In this document: piece after piece, positions 14,687 to 24,987 of the stretch
How the letters are laid out: every line of letters starts with the position of its first letter
How positions within the stretch are numbered: the stretch's first letter is position 1
Virus record (IMG/VR): IMGVR_UViG_3300011013_000032
Span: 1-39,288 of that record
Direction: 5' to 3' (one strand)
Length of the DNA: 39,288 nucleotides
Origin: a virus
Made by a program: the position numbers and the translations under genes
Notes under the pieces: generated by a model
Databases searched by the model: none
Seen by the model: the letters and a program-made list of their open reading frames with translations, nothing else
Told to the model about the DNA's origin: nothing

Positions 14687-14762
14687 TAAATAAATAGTGC
14701 ATCACGCTTATTAAAGTTACAACTAAAATAATATCTATGATTAACTGCAGTACATACTTCAT
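14646..14762 (-). CDS. Small single-pass membrane protein (38 aa)
   Basis: ATG at 14,762 overlaps the previous stop (ATGA), so it is translationally coupled. The 38 residues hold one strong membrane span (VLQLIIDIILVVTLISVM). Its end overlaps the endolysin start by 41 bp. Position directly before the endolysin makes it a holin or antiholin candidate. Confidence 0.5.
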   Translation of the reverse strand: MKYVLQLIIDIILVVTLISVMHYLFNENLVTIASIKFD

Positions 14763-14965
14763 TTTAACTTTTCCAGGACTTTATCTATTTTACGGCCGTT
14801 TTCTTCGACTTTGCTGTATGTCCTTTCTTCTATCTTATTCATATAATCCAGCTCGGTTTCAGCTGCAGATATACGGGATTTCAATGACATAATCTCAGTT
14901 GCTCCCCATCCTAAAATGGGGATAATCATAACTGTTAATATAACTTTGGCCCCGAGTCGTTGCAT
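14759..14965 (-). CDS. Membrane/coiled-coil protein of the lysis cassette
   Basis: 68 residues: N-terminal membrane span (VILTVMIIPILGWGA) then an acidic/basic coiled coil to the C-terminus (KVEENGRKIDKVLEKLK). It resembles the topology of XhlA-like or spanin-like proteins, without a diagnostic motif. It overlaps both neighbours by 1-4 bp. Confidence 0.6.
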   Translation of the reverse strand: MQRLGAKVILTVMIIPILGWGATEIMSLKSRISAAETELDYMNKIEERTYSKVEENGRKIDKVLEKLK

Positions 14966-15399
14966 TAGTACCCTTTAGCTGTGATATAATCTATTATAAC
15001 TTGTTTCTCAGCTGCAGTATAGTATAACTCACTTGAGTAAGCCACTATGAGACTCTTGGCCTTACCAGGTCGTCCAGCTAACTTAAGCATCTGTAATATG
15101 GCGGCTAACTCAACGTCGGCCATCATTGCGTCTTTTTGAATAGCCGTGAAACCTTTAACCGTGTTTAATTTAGTAATGTACCTCATTACCATGAAACAAG
15201 TTTTCTCTTCGTCCTCAGATACTTCTGACTCGAAATCTATAATGGTTTGCTCAGCTGCACTTACAATAGGTGAGATGTCAGGAGCTGTGTTACCTTGAGC
15301 TATCCACTCTAAATAATCTTTATGGGCTGAATTATCGTTGGCCGGTATCCGTGCTCCGTCTGAATCTCTAACTATTTCTCCATTAAAAATACTATACAT
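14965..15399 (-). CDS. Tail-fibre-associated protein (possible chaperone)
   Basis: 144 residues. The N-terminal half carries the common phage pattern I-x-R-x-x-D-G-A-x-I-P, then DYLEWIAQGNTAPD, seen in small proteins encoded right after tail fibres (XkdW-like or fibre-assembly proteins). The C-terminal half is helical (CFMVMRYITKLN). AGGAG precedes the ATG. It probably assists or caps the fibre encoded just upstream. Confidence 0.65.
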   Translation of the reverse strand: MYSIFNGEIVRDSDGARIPANDNSAHKDYLEWIAQGNTAPDISPIVSAAEQTIIDFESEVSEDEEKTCFMVMRYITKLNTVKGFTAIQKDAMMADVELAAILQMLKLAGRPGKAKSLIVAYSSELYYTAAEKQVIIDYITAKGY

Positions 15400-15407
15400 A
15401 ACTACTC

Positions 15408-17027
15408 CTATTCGGCCACTGCAACAAAGTGCATTTGGAAACCGTTATTTCCGGCAGGTAGTGTAATCCCGAATCTAGCTTGATTGGCGTTACTGGCTGC
15501 TGCTGTAAGTGTTGGGTTTTGGTTGTTTGTGATTGTACCGTTTGCAAGTCCATAAGTAACTCTACTAGCGTTACCGACTTGATCGTAATAAGTAATCACG
15601 GGAGATATTCTCATGCCTACTGGGAAATTAAATGTAGAAGATGTGTTAGTGTTTCCTGCAACATTATCTCCGCCTTGCTCTACAAGTAATCCATTTACAC
15701 TAGATGCTCCTGCATATACTCCGTAGTCATAAGTCTTGAAGTAATATCTTTGACATCTATTATACTCATCAGCTATTAATCTCGGTTGAAAAGGGTATGC
15801 AATTGATCCAAAATATAAACCTACCCCAGTTAATTCTAAATAATCATTTGTAGATATTGCTACGTCCGCTCCGGCAGCACTTATTGTATATACCCCGACC
15901 TGACACATAGTAGTCGCTAGAGATCCTGACATTGTATATGTTATGGTTAGTAGTTCCCAACCTCCGCCGCCAGTATGCGAAGTCGCTGAATAAACAGTAG
16001 AAGTACCGTTATAGTAGCCTAGCCTAGTATTTGCATTATTAGACTTAACATAAGCACTTAGTGTTAAAGTTTTATTAATAAAGGTATCATCCATTTCTAT
16101 AAATGTTCTATACCCGATATTGCCTGTAGCTGTAGACGTAGCTGTTAACCTTAAAGACTTAGATGTAGTTAAAGCTGTTGGCTGTCCTGTAGAAAGTCTT
16201 TGTGTGTTTGCAGTTACAGTACCTACTTTTGTTTTCCACCTGTCTAATGTGAAAGTATTATGTAAGACAGTTACTGCAGATGTATCAAAGTCAGCTATTT
16301 GCATGATCTTCATACAGCCGTTAATAACTAAGTTATTATTGGCCATATCAGCGTTTACATAAGTACTACCATCATGGACAAGTTGTTGTCCCTCAGAAGA
16401 ACTAGACTCAACAACGTCGCTAAGTTCATTTAATACCGTGGCACCACCAATTACATTCCACCCGGCACCATCATTGTAAACAGGTTTATCCGTTGTAGTG
16501 TCATAAGCAAAACTAGACTTAGCATCTGTTAGTAAGCCCAGGTTTGCTGTAGTGTCCTGAGGTAATAGCCATTCATTTACGGCCGAAGCTGTTCCACCGT
16601 TTAACTTTTTATTAGTTAAAGTTTGAGCTGTACTCACGTCCGCTATTTCTACTTCTGACCCTAACTCTCCAGCTTTCCACTTACTGGTCAATGTACTGTC
16701 ATAAGTAAGAACAGCATTAGTAGCATCAGTCATCTGGACTTCTACTCCAGCTGACCCGTCGGCCGTGACCTGGTCTCCTCCAGAGTTTAACAAAGATTTT
16801 AACTCCGACATACTTTGGATCTCGATCCAAGCTGTATCGTAATACTGCAATCTAGAGGTAGTAGTGTTCAAGAAGAAATCATCTTGAGAACTTACTGAGC
16901 CTTTAGCACTTTCAAAAGCTGCCACGTCAACATAAGATGCCACTTGAGAAGCATTTATAAAATTTTGTAGAGGGGCCAACGTGTCGGTGCCCTCTGCATA
17001 AGATAAAATTAAAGTTTGGCCGGCCAT
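15408..17027 (-). CDS. Tail fibre / receptor-binding protein
   Basis: 539 residues. The N-terminal third has short repeats typical of trimeric fibres (VSTAQTLTNKKLNGG), the middle NNNLVINGCMKIMQ leads into a jelly-roll-like domain (RWKTKVGTV...LTLSAYVKSN) resembling carbohydrate-binding folds, and then YPFQPRLIADEYNRCQRYYF. These traits mark it as a host-recognition fibre. AAGGAG lies before the ATG. This is the gene most likely to vary between relatives. Confidence 0.8.
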   Translation of the reverse strand: MAGQTLILSYAEGTDTLAPLQNFINASQVASYVDVAAFESAKGSVSSQDDFFLNTTTSRLQYYDTAWIEIQSMSELKSLLNSGGDQVTADGSAGVEVQMTDATNAVLTYDSTLTSKWKAGELGSEVEIADVSTAQTLTNKKLNGGTASAVNEWLLPQDTTANLGLLTDAKSSFAYDTTTDKPVYNDGAGWNVIGGATVLNELSDVVESSSSEGQQLVHDGSTYVNADMANNNLVINGCMKIMQIADFDTSAVTVLHNTFTLDRWKTKVGTVTANTQRLSTGQPTALTTSKSLRLTATSTATGNIGYRTFIEMDDTFINKTLTLSAYVKSNNANTRLGYYNGTSTVYSATSHTGGGGWELLTITYTMSGSLATTMCQVGVYTISAAGADVAISTNDYLELTGVGLYFGSIAYPFQPRLIADEYNRCQRYYFKTYDYGVYAGASSVNGLLVEQGGDNVAGNTNTSSTFNFPVGMRISPVITYYDQVGNASRVTYGLANGTITNNQNPTLTAAASNANQARFGITLPAGNNGFQMHFVAVAE

Positions 17028-17036
17028 GGCTTCTCC

Positions 17037-19043
17037 TTATATGTCTAAGAGGTCAGTAGCCTCTACAGTTGTTTCATTAACTTTCTTATTCATACTAATT
17101 ATTTTAAGTGGTCTACTAGTAACTTGACCAGGTAATCCTGATTTTTCTAATAAAATGTCGTCCCCGATCTCTGAGTCATAGTTTACACTCTTAGTCGCAA
17201 AAGAATATTTAGCAAATCTTTCAGATCTAATGGCCATAAGGTCAGTAGCTCTAGTTGAGTAATCTTCTAGGTAATGTCTAAACCTGGAGGTCTTATTTAT
17301 ACCGTGTAAATATTTGGCCTTAGGAGAGTCTACAGTAACTGACGCAACGTTGCTAAATTCTGATGAGCTGTAATGACTATTAAAAGTTATTAACTCAGAT
17401 ACAATGTCTTTATATTCAAATCCCACTTGATAGGTATCCTTTAAAATATCAATATCCGTCACACTATCTGCAGAGGTCGGAGTTTTAAATAGCTTATAGG
17501 CTATAGTAAAGTCGTTTTTTAATAGTATATAGCCTATAGTTGACTGTAATAATTCTTCTACATACTTAGTGTAATCATTAAAATCCACTTCATCAAAGTA
17601 AGGAATAGAAAAATTGGCCTTAACGTCTAAGGAAGTTTGGGCCGCAGTAAAACTAGCCGCATCTAAAGTAAATCCTGCTTTAGTTAAGATCTCCGTCAAA
17701 ACATTAGCTTGATCTTGAGAGTCAAAGTTAGGTTTTAACCTATAACCTACAGTCATAAGACTAGGGTCTAGTGCAGTAAGTCCAGCATGGTTTGCTTCAA
17801 AATTAGAAACAAAGTTCACTTTGATTAGTTTGTTCCCACTAGGGAGTGCCACTTCCGAGGCTGTATAGTCTCTCCCATACAGACAATAATATGTGGTCGA
17901 GAGATCTTGAATCGTGATGACTGGACACACATTAGAATTAACAGTGTCAGTAAGTACGAGAGAGCCTTCCTTCGTAATATAGACATAGTTATTAGTCCTA
18001 TCGACATACAATATTCTCACATAATAAGTACCACTTCCTGTAACGACAAAAGTATCTCCTATGTGGAGCTTAGCTATTGAAGCGGCCGAAGTGGTTAATC
18101 TAGTAAAATTTGGGTCAGTATTGTCTACGGCCGTCATGGTGAATGAGAAGTCTGTAGATCCTGATACTCGGCCGGCGTGATACTCTCTATTATTTGCCGT
18201 GGTTATATCGTTATTGTAATCAGTACAGATGGCTTGGCTTAAGGTACTAGCATCTATACGGCTAGCGTCTCCTAAATTAGTAACTGATTCAGATAATAAT
18301 TTATACCTGGTAACCGTTCCAAAGTGATAGAGGATTGGAAAGTTAACTCTTAAAGGATCTACTTTAGTAAAGTTCCCATTTGTATAATAGACGATATCGT
18401 CTCCCATCAAAGCTGGGTAGGTCAGCCTATCTAAGGTGTCTTTAACTCTTAAAACTAATTGTTTCTTATCTATACTTAGTCCGCTGATAACACCTTTAAA
18501 TACTTTTTGAATATTAGAAACTTCGTCCAGGACTTGCCAGACTTCTATCTCTTTATTGTAAAAGGAGTCGTTATCTGTGAGATACTGTTCCCAGTATTGG
18601 CCATTATTAATCAAAGTGATAGAGGAGTTACTGATAGAAAAAACTCCGTTTAAAATATCTTTAACGTTTTGTTTAACGCTTAATAAGTTCTTTAACCTCG
18701 GCTCCCAGTCTCTTAAATCAGTACCTGGAGTCTCAGGGTCTTTACCTATAGTTTTTACATCACTTGAAGTTATGTAAATGGCGTAAGTAACCACCACAAT
18801 ATTGGAGCTAGAAGGTGCAGCTGTTAAAGTTACGTCTAGTTGTTGGGTCGTTTCTGTGTGGGTGTAACTAACACTCGACCCGTTTTCTACAACGTCTACT
18901 ACGTCGTAAGGAAAAGTCATCGTGTAATCTAAACCACTGACCAGGCTCAAGTCACCATTAACCATACGAGCTGGATTAAGTTTAACTAGATGGAACTTTC
19001 TAGAAGCTTGGTTTTCTTTAATGTTAACAAAGTTATTTGCCAT
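17037..19043 (-). CDS. Tail tip/baseplate structural protein (668 aa)
   Basis: 668 residues, beta-rich, with no enzymatic motif. It starts with a short beta domain with TFPYDVVDVVEN, followed by a hub-like region (LVLRVKDTLDRLTYP) and a late segment (EIGDDILLEKSGLPG) that look like phage tail-hub proteins which thread and anchor the fibre. It lies between the fibre and the distal tail proteins, consistent with a tail tip or adhesin-bearing hub. Confidence 0.65.
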   Translation of the reverse strand: MANNFVNIKENQASRKFHLVKLNPARMVNGDLSLVSGLDYTMTFPYDVVDVVENGSSVSYTHTETTQQLDVTLTAAPSSSNIVVVTYAIYITSSDVKTIGKDPETPGTDLRDWEPRLKNLLSVKQNVKDILNGVFSISNSSITLINNGQYWEQYLTDNDSFYNKEIEVWQVLDEVSNIQKVFKGVISGLSIDKKQLVLRVKDTLDRLTYPALMGDDIVYYTNGNFTKVDPLRVNFPILYHFGTVTRYKLLSESVTNLGDASRIDASTLSQAICTDYNNDITTANNREYHAGRVSGSTDFSFTMTAVDNTDPNFTRLTTSAASIAKLHIGDTFVVTGSGTYYVRILYVDRTNNYVYITKEGSLVLTDTVNSNVCPVITIQDLSTTYYCLYGRDYTASEVALPSGNKLIKVNFVSNFEANHAGLTALDPSLMTVGYRLKPNFDSQDQANVLTEILTKAGFTLDAASFTAAQTSLDVKANFSIPYFDEVDFNDYTKYVEELLQSTIGYILLKNDFTIAYKLFKTPTSADSVTDIDILKDTYQVGFEYKDIVSELITFNSHYSSSEFSNVASVTVDSPKAKYLHGINKTSRFRHYLEDYSTRATDLMAIRSERFAKYSFATKSVNYDSEIGDDILLEKSGLPGQVTSRPLKIISMNKKVNETTVEATDLLDI

Positions 19044-19045
19044 AA

Positions 19046-19528
19046 TTACCTATATGTAAATATTTGGTAAGCTAAGTTATGTTTGAAAAATGAGCTCTCT
19101 CCGTTATCATATACTGGAGCTGGGAAATCATAACTAAACCCCATCCAAAAGTCGGCCACTCTAGTGTAGTTGTTGGCCTCTATTCCTGGGTAGTAATAAA
19201 TATTCTTGTTAATATTCTCTCTGGCAAAATCAAATCTAAGCCATCCGACCCAGTTTTCATTGTTACCGAAAGTGTCGTCTACTGCAGCAATGGCCGCAAT
19301 AGTTGAGGCCGAGCTAACGTAAACAGGTTTTGTTAAAGCTGCATCAGAGTAAAGAGTCAACACTAACTCTTCGGACCCTGCTAAAGAACTTACTCCGTTT
19401 ATATGGAGTAAAACTCTCATGGAACCTAGCTCACCATTTTCTGTGACCTTAAAGCCTCCAGTATTTATTTTTTCACTAGTATCCATTGTCTTTACATATT
19501 GATCTTTTGAGAATTGATAAAAACTCAC
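19046..19528 (-). CDS. Putative distal tail structural protein (160 aa)
   Basis: 160 residues, a compact beta-sandwich pattern (LRVLL.., LVLTLYSDAALTKPVY, WVGWLRFDFA) ending with aromatic strands. It overlaps the preceding 384-aa gene by 4 bp (ATGA). Placed in the tail tip by context only. Confidence 0.6.
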   Translation of the reverse strand: MSFYQFSKDQYVKTMDTSEKINTGGFKVTENGELGSMRVLLHINGVSSLAGSEELVLTLYSDAALTKPVYVSSASTIAAIAAVDDTFGNNENWVGWLRFDFARENINKNIYYYPGIEANNYTRVADFWMGFSYDFPAPVYDNGESSFFKHNLAYQIFTYR

Positions 19529-20679
19529 ACGACCTCCCTAAAATTTAGAGTCATATTAAATAGGTCTCTAATGACGTGTTTAAATCCTGGGTCTCTAGAG
19601 AACACCATATATTTAGTTAAGTCATACAGGTCATTACTTACACAGGTAGTTGGGTCCAGTGAGATGAATAGTGGAGTAGTTAATCCAAAGTCATGGTAAA
19701 GTTGTTCTAGAGTATCTCTATCTGTCTTGTTTAAATACTGTATACCAGCATTCCTAAACACTGCGTACTTAGTTCTTTCGTCAAAGTAAAGACTTCCATT
19801 TTCTGACTCTTGGACTTCGGATGGGTCTACTATAGTTTTTTCAAAACCATTAGAGATATTTCTATCTGTTAACGTGGTGTACGTTCCAAGATACATATAA
19901 CTAAGTTGAACTCCAGTAGGGCCTTCTGTATTTTGTTTATCCTGGTACTCAAATCTCCAGTACCTATAGCCGGTGTCCTCAATGTCATCTAGAAATCTCA
20001 TGATCCCACCAATAGTAGGAGTTAAAGTTACCTGTAATGGAGGTGAGTCCCATTGGTCTAAGTTGTTACCTGATAAAGTTATCGTGGCGTCTGTACTGAA
20101 AGGAAACTCTACATTAAGTGGAGCTATGACTGCGAAGAATTGAATAGAAGCATTATAACCTAAGTCATAAGTTACAAACTCACTAGTATGATTTCTTTGT
20201 TCGTCTGCATAAATTTCTGTACTGATAGTAAGGTCTACACTTCCAATAAATCCTAGGTCATCCCAGAAAGCATCTGTAGTGGAGCTTACTTTTAACACAT
20301 GATTAGAAGCATGAGATATTTTGAAACGATAATCTCCAGAGGTAGCATTATACGTTACCGTCCATCCTGTAGAGACAGTATTTAATTGAGTTTGGATTTC
20401 AGTAGCTAAAATATCTGGAGTTATATAGTCTCCGGTCGTTAAAGTTACCGTCTTATCGGCTCCGTCATTTATATAAAGTAAGTTGTTTGCTGAGCCTGCT
20501 CCGGTCCCGTCTCTTACTTCAAATCTTCCAGAAGGTCTCCAAACTTTTGACCTAAAAGGATTTATCACGTTGCTTTGTGGGAAAGCTGCTAGCTCCGAAC
20601 TAAATGTAATCTGACCAGTAGTTAGCTGGGCATGATTGTTATTCATGAAACGAATTCTATTATTTATAGTCGTGGCCAT
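19525..20679 (-). CDS. Distal tail-type protein with inserted beta module
   Basis: 384 residues. The gene follows the tape measure (overlap of 1 bp), the normal place of the distal tail protein. Residues about 58-145 form a module (LLYINDGADKTVTLTTGDYI, LATEIQTQLN, VTYNATSGDYRF, ending DLGF) that recurs in the major tail protein at 25,597-27,114. The remainder (SIQFFAVIAPLN, YRYWRFEYQD) is a beta-sandwich. Role as a tail-tip ring is inferred from order. Confidence 0.7.
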   Translation of the reverse strand: MATTINNRIRFMNNNHAQLTTGQITFSSELAAFPQSNVINPFRSKVWRPSGRFEVRDGTGAGSANNLLYINDGADKTVTLTTGDYITPDILATEIQTQLNTVSTGWTVTYNATSGDYRFKISHASNHVLKVSSTTDAFWDDLGFIGSVDLTISTEIYADEQRNHTSEFVTYDLGYNASIQFFAVIAPLNVEFPFSTDATITLSGNNLDQWDSPPLQVTLTPTIGGIMRFLDDIEDTGYRYWRFEYQDKQNTEGPTGVQLSYMYLGTYTTLTDRNISNGFEKTIVDPSEVQESENGSLYFDERTKYAVFRNAGIQYLNKTDRDTLEQLYHDFGLTTPLFISLDPTTCVSNDLYDLTKYMVFSRDPGFKHVIRDLFNMTLNFREVV

Positions 20680-23600
20680 TAAGTTAACCTCGCATTACTT
20701 CTGTTTAAGTTCAATATGGCCGTGGCCAATGTTTCTCCGTCTAACTCTAGATTACTTTCTAAAGTTTGTGGAGTACCTAATAACTCTACTACTTGGGCCA
20801 ATAGTGCATTAGTAACATCATTACCGCTGGCCAAGAAATCAGTTAAATCATTATTTGTGTTAGGGTCTACTACTCTTTCGTTAGAAGTTAATAGAGCTGG
20901 AAAACTATCATTTGGAAATCCTTCAGGGATAACTCCTCCAGTAGCTAGTCTACTTGGATCCATTAACTTTAAAAAGTTTGGTTTAAAAAGTGTAGTGGCT
21001 GCGTCTCCTACTTTACTCTTAACATATTTAATCGGATCTTTGACAATGTCGTCCAGATCTTTAGCAATGTTTACATTAGTACCTATTTTCTGAAGGCCCT
21101 CTATAACACCTACTAACTCAGAAGGGAGTCCAAATTCTCTAATAGCTCCTAGTAAATCTTTAAGAGCATCAGTTCCCAGTCCAGAGGCTGCTTTACTTAT
21201 ATTATCTTGAACTAAATTTGCAGCATCTTTAATGAACTCGAAAGGGTCCTCTAAAATATCAAATAACCCACCGACTCCAAAACTATCTAACGCTGCAGAA
21301 GCCTCTGCAATAACACTAGATTCCAGACCTCCAAAGTAATCAGATACTCCACCGAGTCCAATATCTTCTAGTAAGCTAGATAACCCTCTACCTTCTACGA
21401 CACCACCACCCTGAAAACCAGGAGCACCAATGCTGCTTAAGAAAGAAACTATACCTTCTCCTCCTCCACTAACTGCAGTCCTAGGAAGGACTATCTCTCC
21501 TGGGGAAAGTAAGGCCGGTACAATATCGTTTAAAGCAGAGTCTCCAGAGGATTTAGCACTCCCTCCAACCATACCGCCTTTAGCAAAAGCTATAAATGGG
21601 AAGTCAAAACCTAGGAAATTTTCCACGGCAGAAGTACCGCCGCCGTCAAACTCAAATAACTTTTTAAATATATTTCCTACGTCCGATAAGGCTTCTTTTA
21701 GTCCGTCTACAATACTGGACCCTAGATCTTCAAACTTATCTCCAATACTACCTAAGCTTTCTGTGATGCCGTCGACAATACTTGAACCTAATTTTTTAAA
21801 TGGAGCTACTAACTTCTCTTGTACAGAGTTTCCAATGGAGTCAAGTCCACTAGATATTCCGTCTATTACTTTAGATCCTAGGCTTGTAAATTTGTCTCCT
21901 ATAACAGAGACTCCGTTTGATATTCCGTCGGCAATTTTATTACCTACTGATTTGAAAGCTTCTCCTACAGTATTTGCAGAGTTGGCCACGGCTTGTTTTA
22001 TAGCGGATCCAATCTCTTTTACTTTTTGTACTAAAGTATTGATAGGCTCAGTAATAGCTTTACTGAAAGCATCTTCTAATACATCAGCTACTTCTAGTCC
22101 GAAGTCTTTGATTATTTCAAATAGCTTACCGCTTTCAAAGTCCCCAAAGATTCTATCGAAAACTTTTTTACCAGCTTCAGCTATTGCTTCAAATACTTTA
22201 TCAAATACGTCGAAGAGTTCTTTACCTACGTCTATTAGTACTTTGGTAAATTTAGAGAACACTTTTTCAAAAGCTTTACCTAGTCTTTTAAACAGAGTTA
22301 CAAATACTTTTTCAATTATATTAGCTATCTTTTTATAGGCGTCTGCAAAAGACTTAATGAATCTTTTAGTTATTTTACCTAAGCTTTCAAAGAACTTAGC
22401 GACTCCGTCTTTAAAAGATTTAGCAACGACCTTACCAAACTCTCTACTAATATTTTTGGCCTCTCTTTTAACTGCAGAGATAATTGCGTTAGGAACTCCT
22501 TTAGCTATAGCTGAAACTAAAGCGGCTGCTATATCAGGAGCTGCTTTAGCTAGTTCAAAAGGTAACTCAAATATCATGGCCTTCATTAACTCAGGAGAGG
22601 CTTTGGCCAATGCTATAATTAAACCTTTAACTATTTGATCCAAGTTATCGGTTAAGGTTGTTAGAAATACAGGTATGGCCTCAATGAAACCCTGGAAGAT
22701 AGTTGGAAGAGATTTAGAAAATTCTTCTACTGTCTTTTTAGTTGCCTCTGGCCCTTGAGCAAATAACTCAAATAGCGGTCCTAATGAGTCCCCTAGCCCA
22801 GGTATTACTAAATTTGTTAGTTGTGTTGCTAAACCTGTGACTAGACTTTTAGCACCTTCTTTACCTCCAGCAATAGCGTTAGCTATCCCTGCAGTAAGCC
22901 CGGCCGTGGCCTCCTCATTTAAGAAGCCGGCAAAATTACTAAAGCCTCCAGACTCTTGAATACCTTCAAAAGTAAATTTGATAGGGTCCGCAGCTGCGTC
23001 TCTTAAGACGTTTAGAGCTTTTTGTTGCTCAGCTAATCTTTTTTCAGATTCTTTCTTGGCCTCTTCTGTTCTCTTTATGTCTAGAGTTTTTAGATCCTCT
23101 GAAAGTTTAATATTTAAATCTTTTATTTTAGTAGTTGCTTCTGTCTCAGTTATTAGTTTTCTTTTAACTGCTTCATTGACAGCGTCAATAGCTCTCTTAT
23201 TAGCGTCTATAAAGATTTGACTTTGAGTCTTACCTACATTTTTTATCTTTTCTAAAGCACCTAATAATTGCTCATCAGATAATTTAGCTATGTCTGAAAG
23301 TTCTTTCTTAGTCTCTGTAAAACTATTGTTTAATTCTATATTGGCAACATAGGCCCTTTTAATATTGTTAAAAAGAGCTTCTTCGTCGTCAGCTATTTGG
23401 TTAGTTAGCTCTATTCTCTTTTCTTCTGCTCTAGTATCCTGGAGAATCTTCTGTCTATCTTTAAGAAGTTTTAATTGTTTCTCTAGTCCTTCAATAGCTT
23501 GGCCAGCAAGTCCTCGACCTTCTGACTCTGCTAAACTGATTAAGGATTTCTCGATACCTTGTATTTGAGAATTAACTTTCTCTAACTCAGCTGCAGTAGT

Positions 23601-24983
23601 TGTAGAATCTTTAAAAACATCGTTTATCGTAATATTAGAATTTAATAGAGCTACAATAACTCTAGATATATCTCCCAGGAGAGGTAGGAACTTATCGCCA
23701 ATTGATTGGAATAAGTTTCCAATAGAAACTCCAGCCTGATCCATAGCAAAACTGGAGTCATCGGCTATCTTCTCAAAAGCTTTAGAGGTAGCACCTAAAC
23801 TGTGGTTAGTTTCGTTTACTACTCTTTGATAGTCATCAAAGTCACCTGTAGCAATTGCAATCGCTGCGGTTAACGCTCTAATATTTGGGAATAATTTATT
23901 TAAGGCCGCATTGTTACCATTAGTCGCTTCCCTAATATCTTTAAAGACACCGACTAGACCTTTAGTTTTTAAGGCGTTGGCATCAAATTCAATACCTAAC
24001 TCGGCCGCAGCTTGTTTAGTTTGTTCGGTTGGTTTTAATAAAGTAGCTAGTGCTTGTCTTAAAGAAGTAACTGCAATATCTGTGGAGATACCTGTTTTAG
24101 TTAAGAAAGCTACAGTACCGGAGAGATCTTCAAAAGATACTCCAGCGGATGCTGCAATAGGAGCTACTCGACCCATTGTAGCCGCTAACTCGTCAAATCT
24201 AGTTTTACCTTCCCGTACAGCTACGAATAGAGCATCACTGGCTTCTTGAGCTGTTAGTCCGGTTAATGAGTAAGCGTTTAATGCTGATGTTAAAATATCG
24301 GCTGCAGTTTGCACGTCTACTAGTCCGGCCACGGCCGCTTTGTTTGACTGCACTAAAACGTCTAACTGGGTAGACGCCCCTCTGATACCGGCCGAGACGA
24401 TGTCGTAAAATGCTCTAGTTTGTTGAGTTTTGTCTTTACCAAACTGTACAGAAAACTCTAAGAATTTGTCGGAGACATCCTCTGTAATTTGAGCTGTGTC
24501 AGGTAGTAGCGTGTTAATCTCTGAGATTTGTTTCTCAAAGTTTTTAGCTGCGACGATACCTTCTTTAAAAGCACCAACTAGAGCAAAGATCGCTCTAGTA
24601 GCTAAATCTACTGCTCCAAATCCTAACCCAGCGGCCAGTCCAGCTTTAAAGTTTTTAAAACTAGCAGAGGCTTTCTTAGTCTCTGCATTAGTTTTTCTCA
24701 TGGCCGTCTTAGCTGTGACGCCTACTTTCTTAAAACCATTATTTACTGTGGTTAAGTCCTTAGAAGTTTTCTTAAGGACTGAGTTAGTTAATTTTAAGGA
24801 AGTGTTTATTTTGTTAAAGCCTCTAGTGGCCGCTTTAACTGAATTATTATTTTTCTTGAAGGCCCCTTCAATTTGTTTGACCGAGGCCTCTACTGTTTCA
24901 AGAGCAGAATTAAGTTTCTTTATTGCAGAGATCGAATCCGAGACGTTAGTCAGGATTTTTATATCTATTCTTTGTCCAGCCAT
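20679..24983 (-). CDS. Tail tape measure protein
   Basis: 1434 residues, the longest gene. The N-terminal 110 residues are coiled coil, then a TP901-type core (KQISEINTLLPDTAQITEDV to IGNLFQSIGDKFLPLLG), a charged coiled coil, a hydrophobic middle (about residues 700-850) and a repeat-rich region near 1010-1110 with four 22-residue units. Two Gly-rich C-terminal motifs (VPALLSPGEIVLP, FPALLTSNERVV) are typical. At about 0.15 nm per residue the length would set a tail of roughly 215 nm. It starts directly after the chaperone genes. Confidence 0.93.
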   Translation of the reverse strand: MAGQRIDIKILTNVSDSISAIKKLNSALETVEASVKQIEGAFKKNNNSVKAATRGFNKINTSLKLTNSVLKKTSKDLTTVNNGFKKVGVTAKTAMRKTNAETKKASASFKNFKAGLAAGLGFGAVDLATRAIFALVGAFKEGIVAAKNFEKQISEINTLLPDTAQITEDVSDKFLEFSVQFGKDKTQQTRAFYDIVSAGIRGASTQLDVLVQSNKAAVAGLVDVQTAADILTSALNAYSLTGLTAQEASDALFVAVREGKTRFDELAATMGRVAPIAASAGVSFEDLSGTVAFLTKTGISTDIAVTSLRQALATLLKPTEQTKQAAAELGIEFDANALKTKGLVGVFKDIREATNGNNAALNKLFPNIRALTAAIAIATGDFDDYQRVVNETNHSLGATSKAFEKIADDSSFAMDQAGVSIGNLFQSIGDKFLPLLGDISRVIVALLNSNITINDVFKDSTTTAAELEKVNSQIQGIEKSLISLAESEGRGLAGQAIEGLEKQLKLLKDRQKILQDTRAEEKRIELTNQIADDEEALFNNIKRAYVANIELNNSFTETKKELSDIAKLSDEQLLGALEKIKNVGKTQSQIFIDANKRAIDAVNEAVKRKLITETEATTKIKDLNIKLSEDLKTLDIKRTEEAKKESEKRLAEQQKALNVLRDAAADPIKFTFEGIQESGGFSNFAGFLNEEATAGLTAGIANAIAGGKEGAKSLVTGLATQLTNLVIPGLGDSLGPLFELFAQGPEATKKTVEEFSKSLPTIFQGFIEAIPVFLTTLTDNLDQIVKGLIIALAKASPELMKAMIFELPFELAKAAPDIAAALVSAIAKGVPNAIISAVKREAKNISREFGKVVAKSFKDGVAKFFESLGKITKRFIKSFADAYKKIANIIEKVFVTLFKRLGKAFEKVFSKFTKVLIDVGKELFDVFDKVFEAIAEAGKKVFDRIFGDFESGKLFEIIKDFGLEVADVLEDAFSKAITEPINTLVQKVKEIGSAIKQAVANSANTVGEAFKSVGNKIADGISNGVSVIGDKFTSLGSKVIDGISSGLDSIGNSVQEKLVAPFKKLGSSIVDGITESLGSIGDKFEDLGSSIVDGLKEALSDVGNIFKKLFEFDGGGTSAVENFLGFDFPFIAFAKGGMVGGSAKSSGDSALNDIVPALLSPGEIVLPRTAVSGGGEGIVSFLSSIGAPGFQGGGVVEGRGLSSLLEDIGLGGVSDYFGGLESSVIAEASAALDSFGVGGLFDILEDPFEFIKDAANLVQDNISKAASGLGTDALKDLLGAIREFGLPSELVGVIEGLQKIGTNVNIAKDLDDIVKDPIKYVKSKVGDAATTLFKPNFLKLMDPSRLATGGVIPEGFPNDSFPALLTSNERVVDPNTNNDLTDFLASGNDVTNALLAQVVELLGTPQTLESNLELDGETLATAILNLNRSNARLT

Positions 24984-24987
24984 GGAT

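Noticed and set aside
21430-22338. 302-aa rightward frame inside the tape measure
   Set aside because: A shadow of the tape-measure repeats on the opposite strand; Ser/Pro-rich with no start signal and no gap in the real gene.
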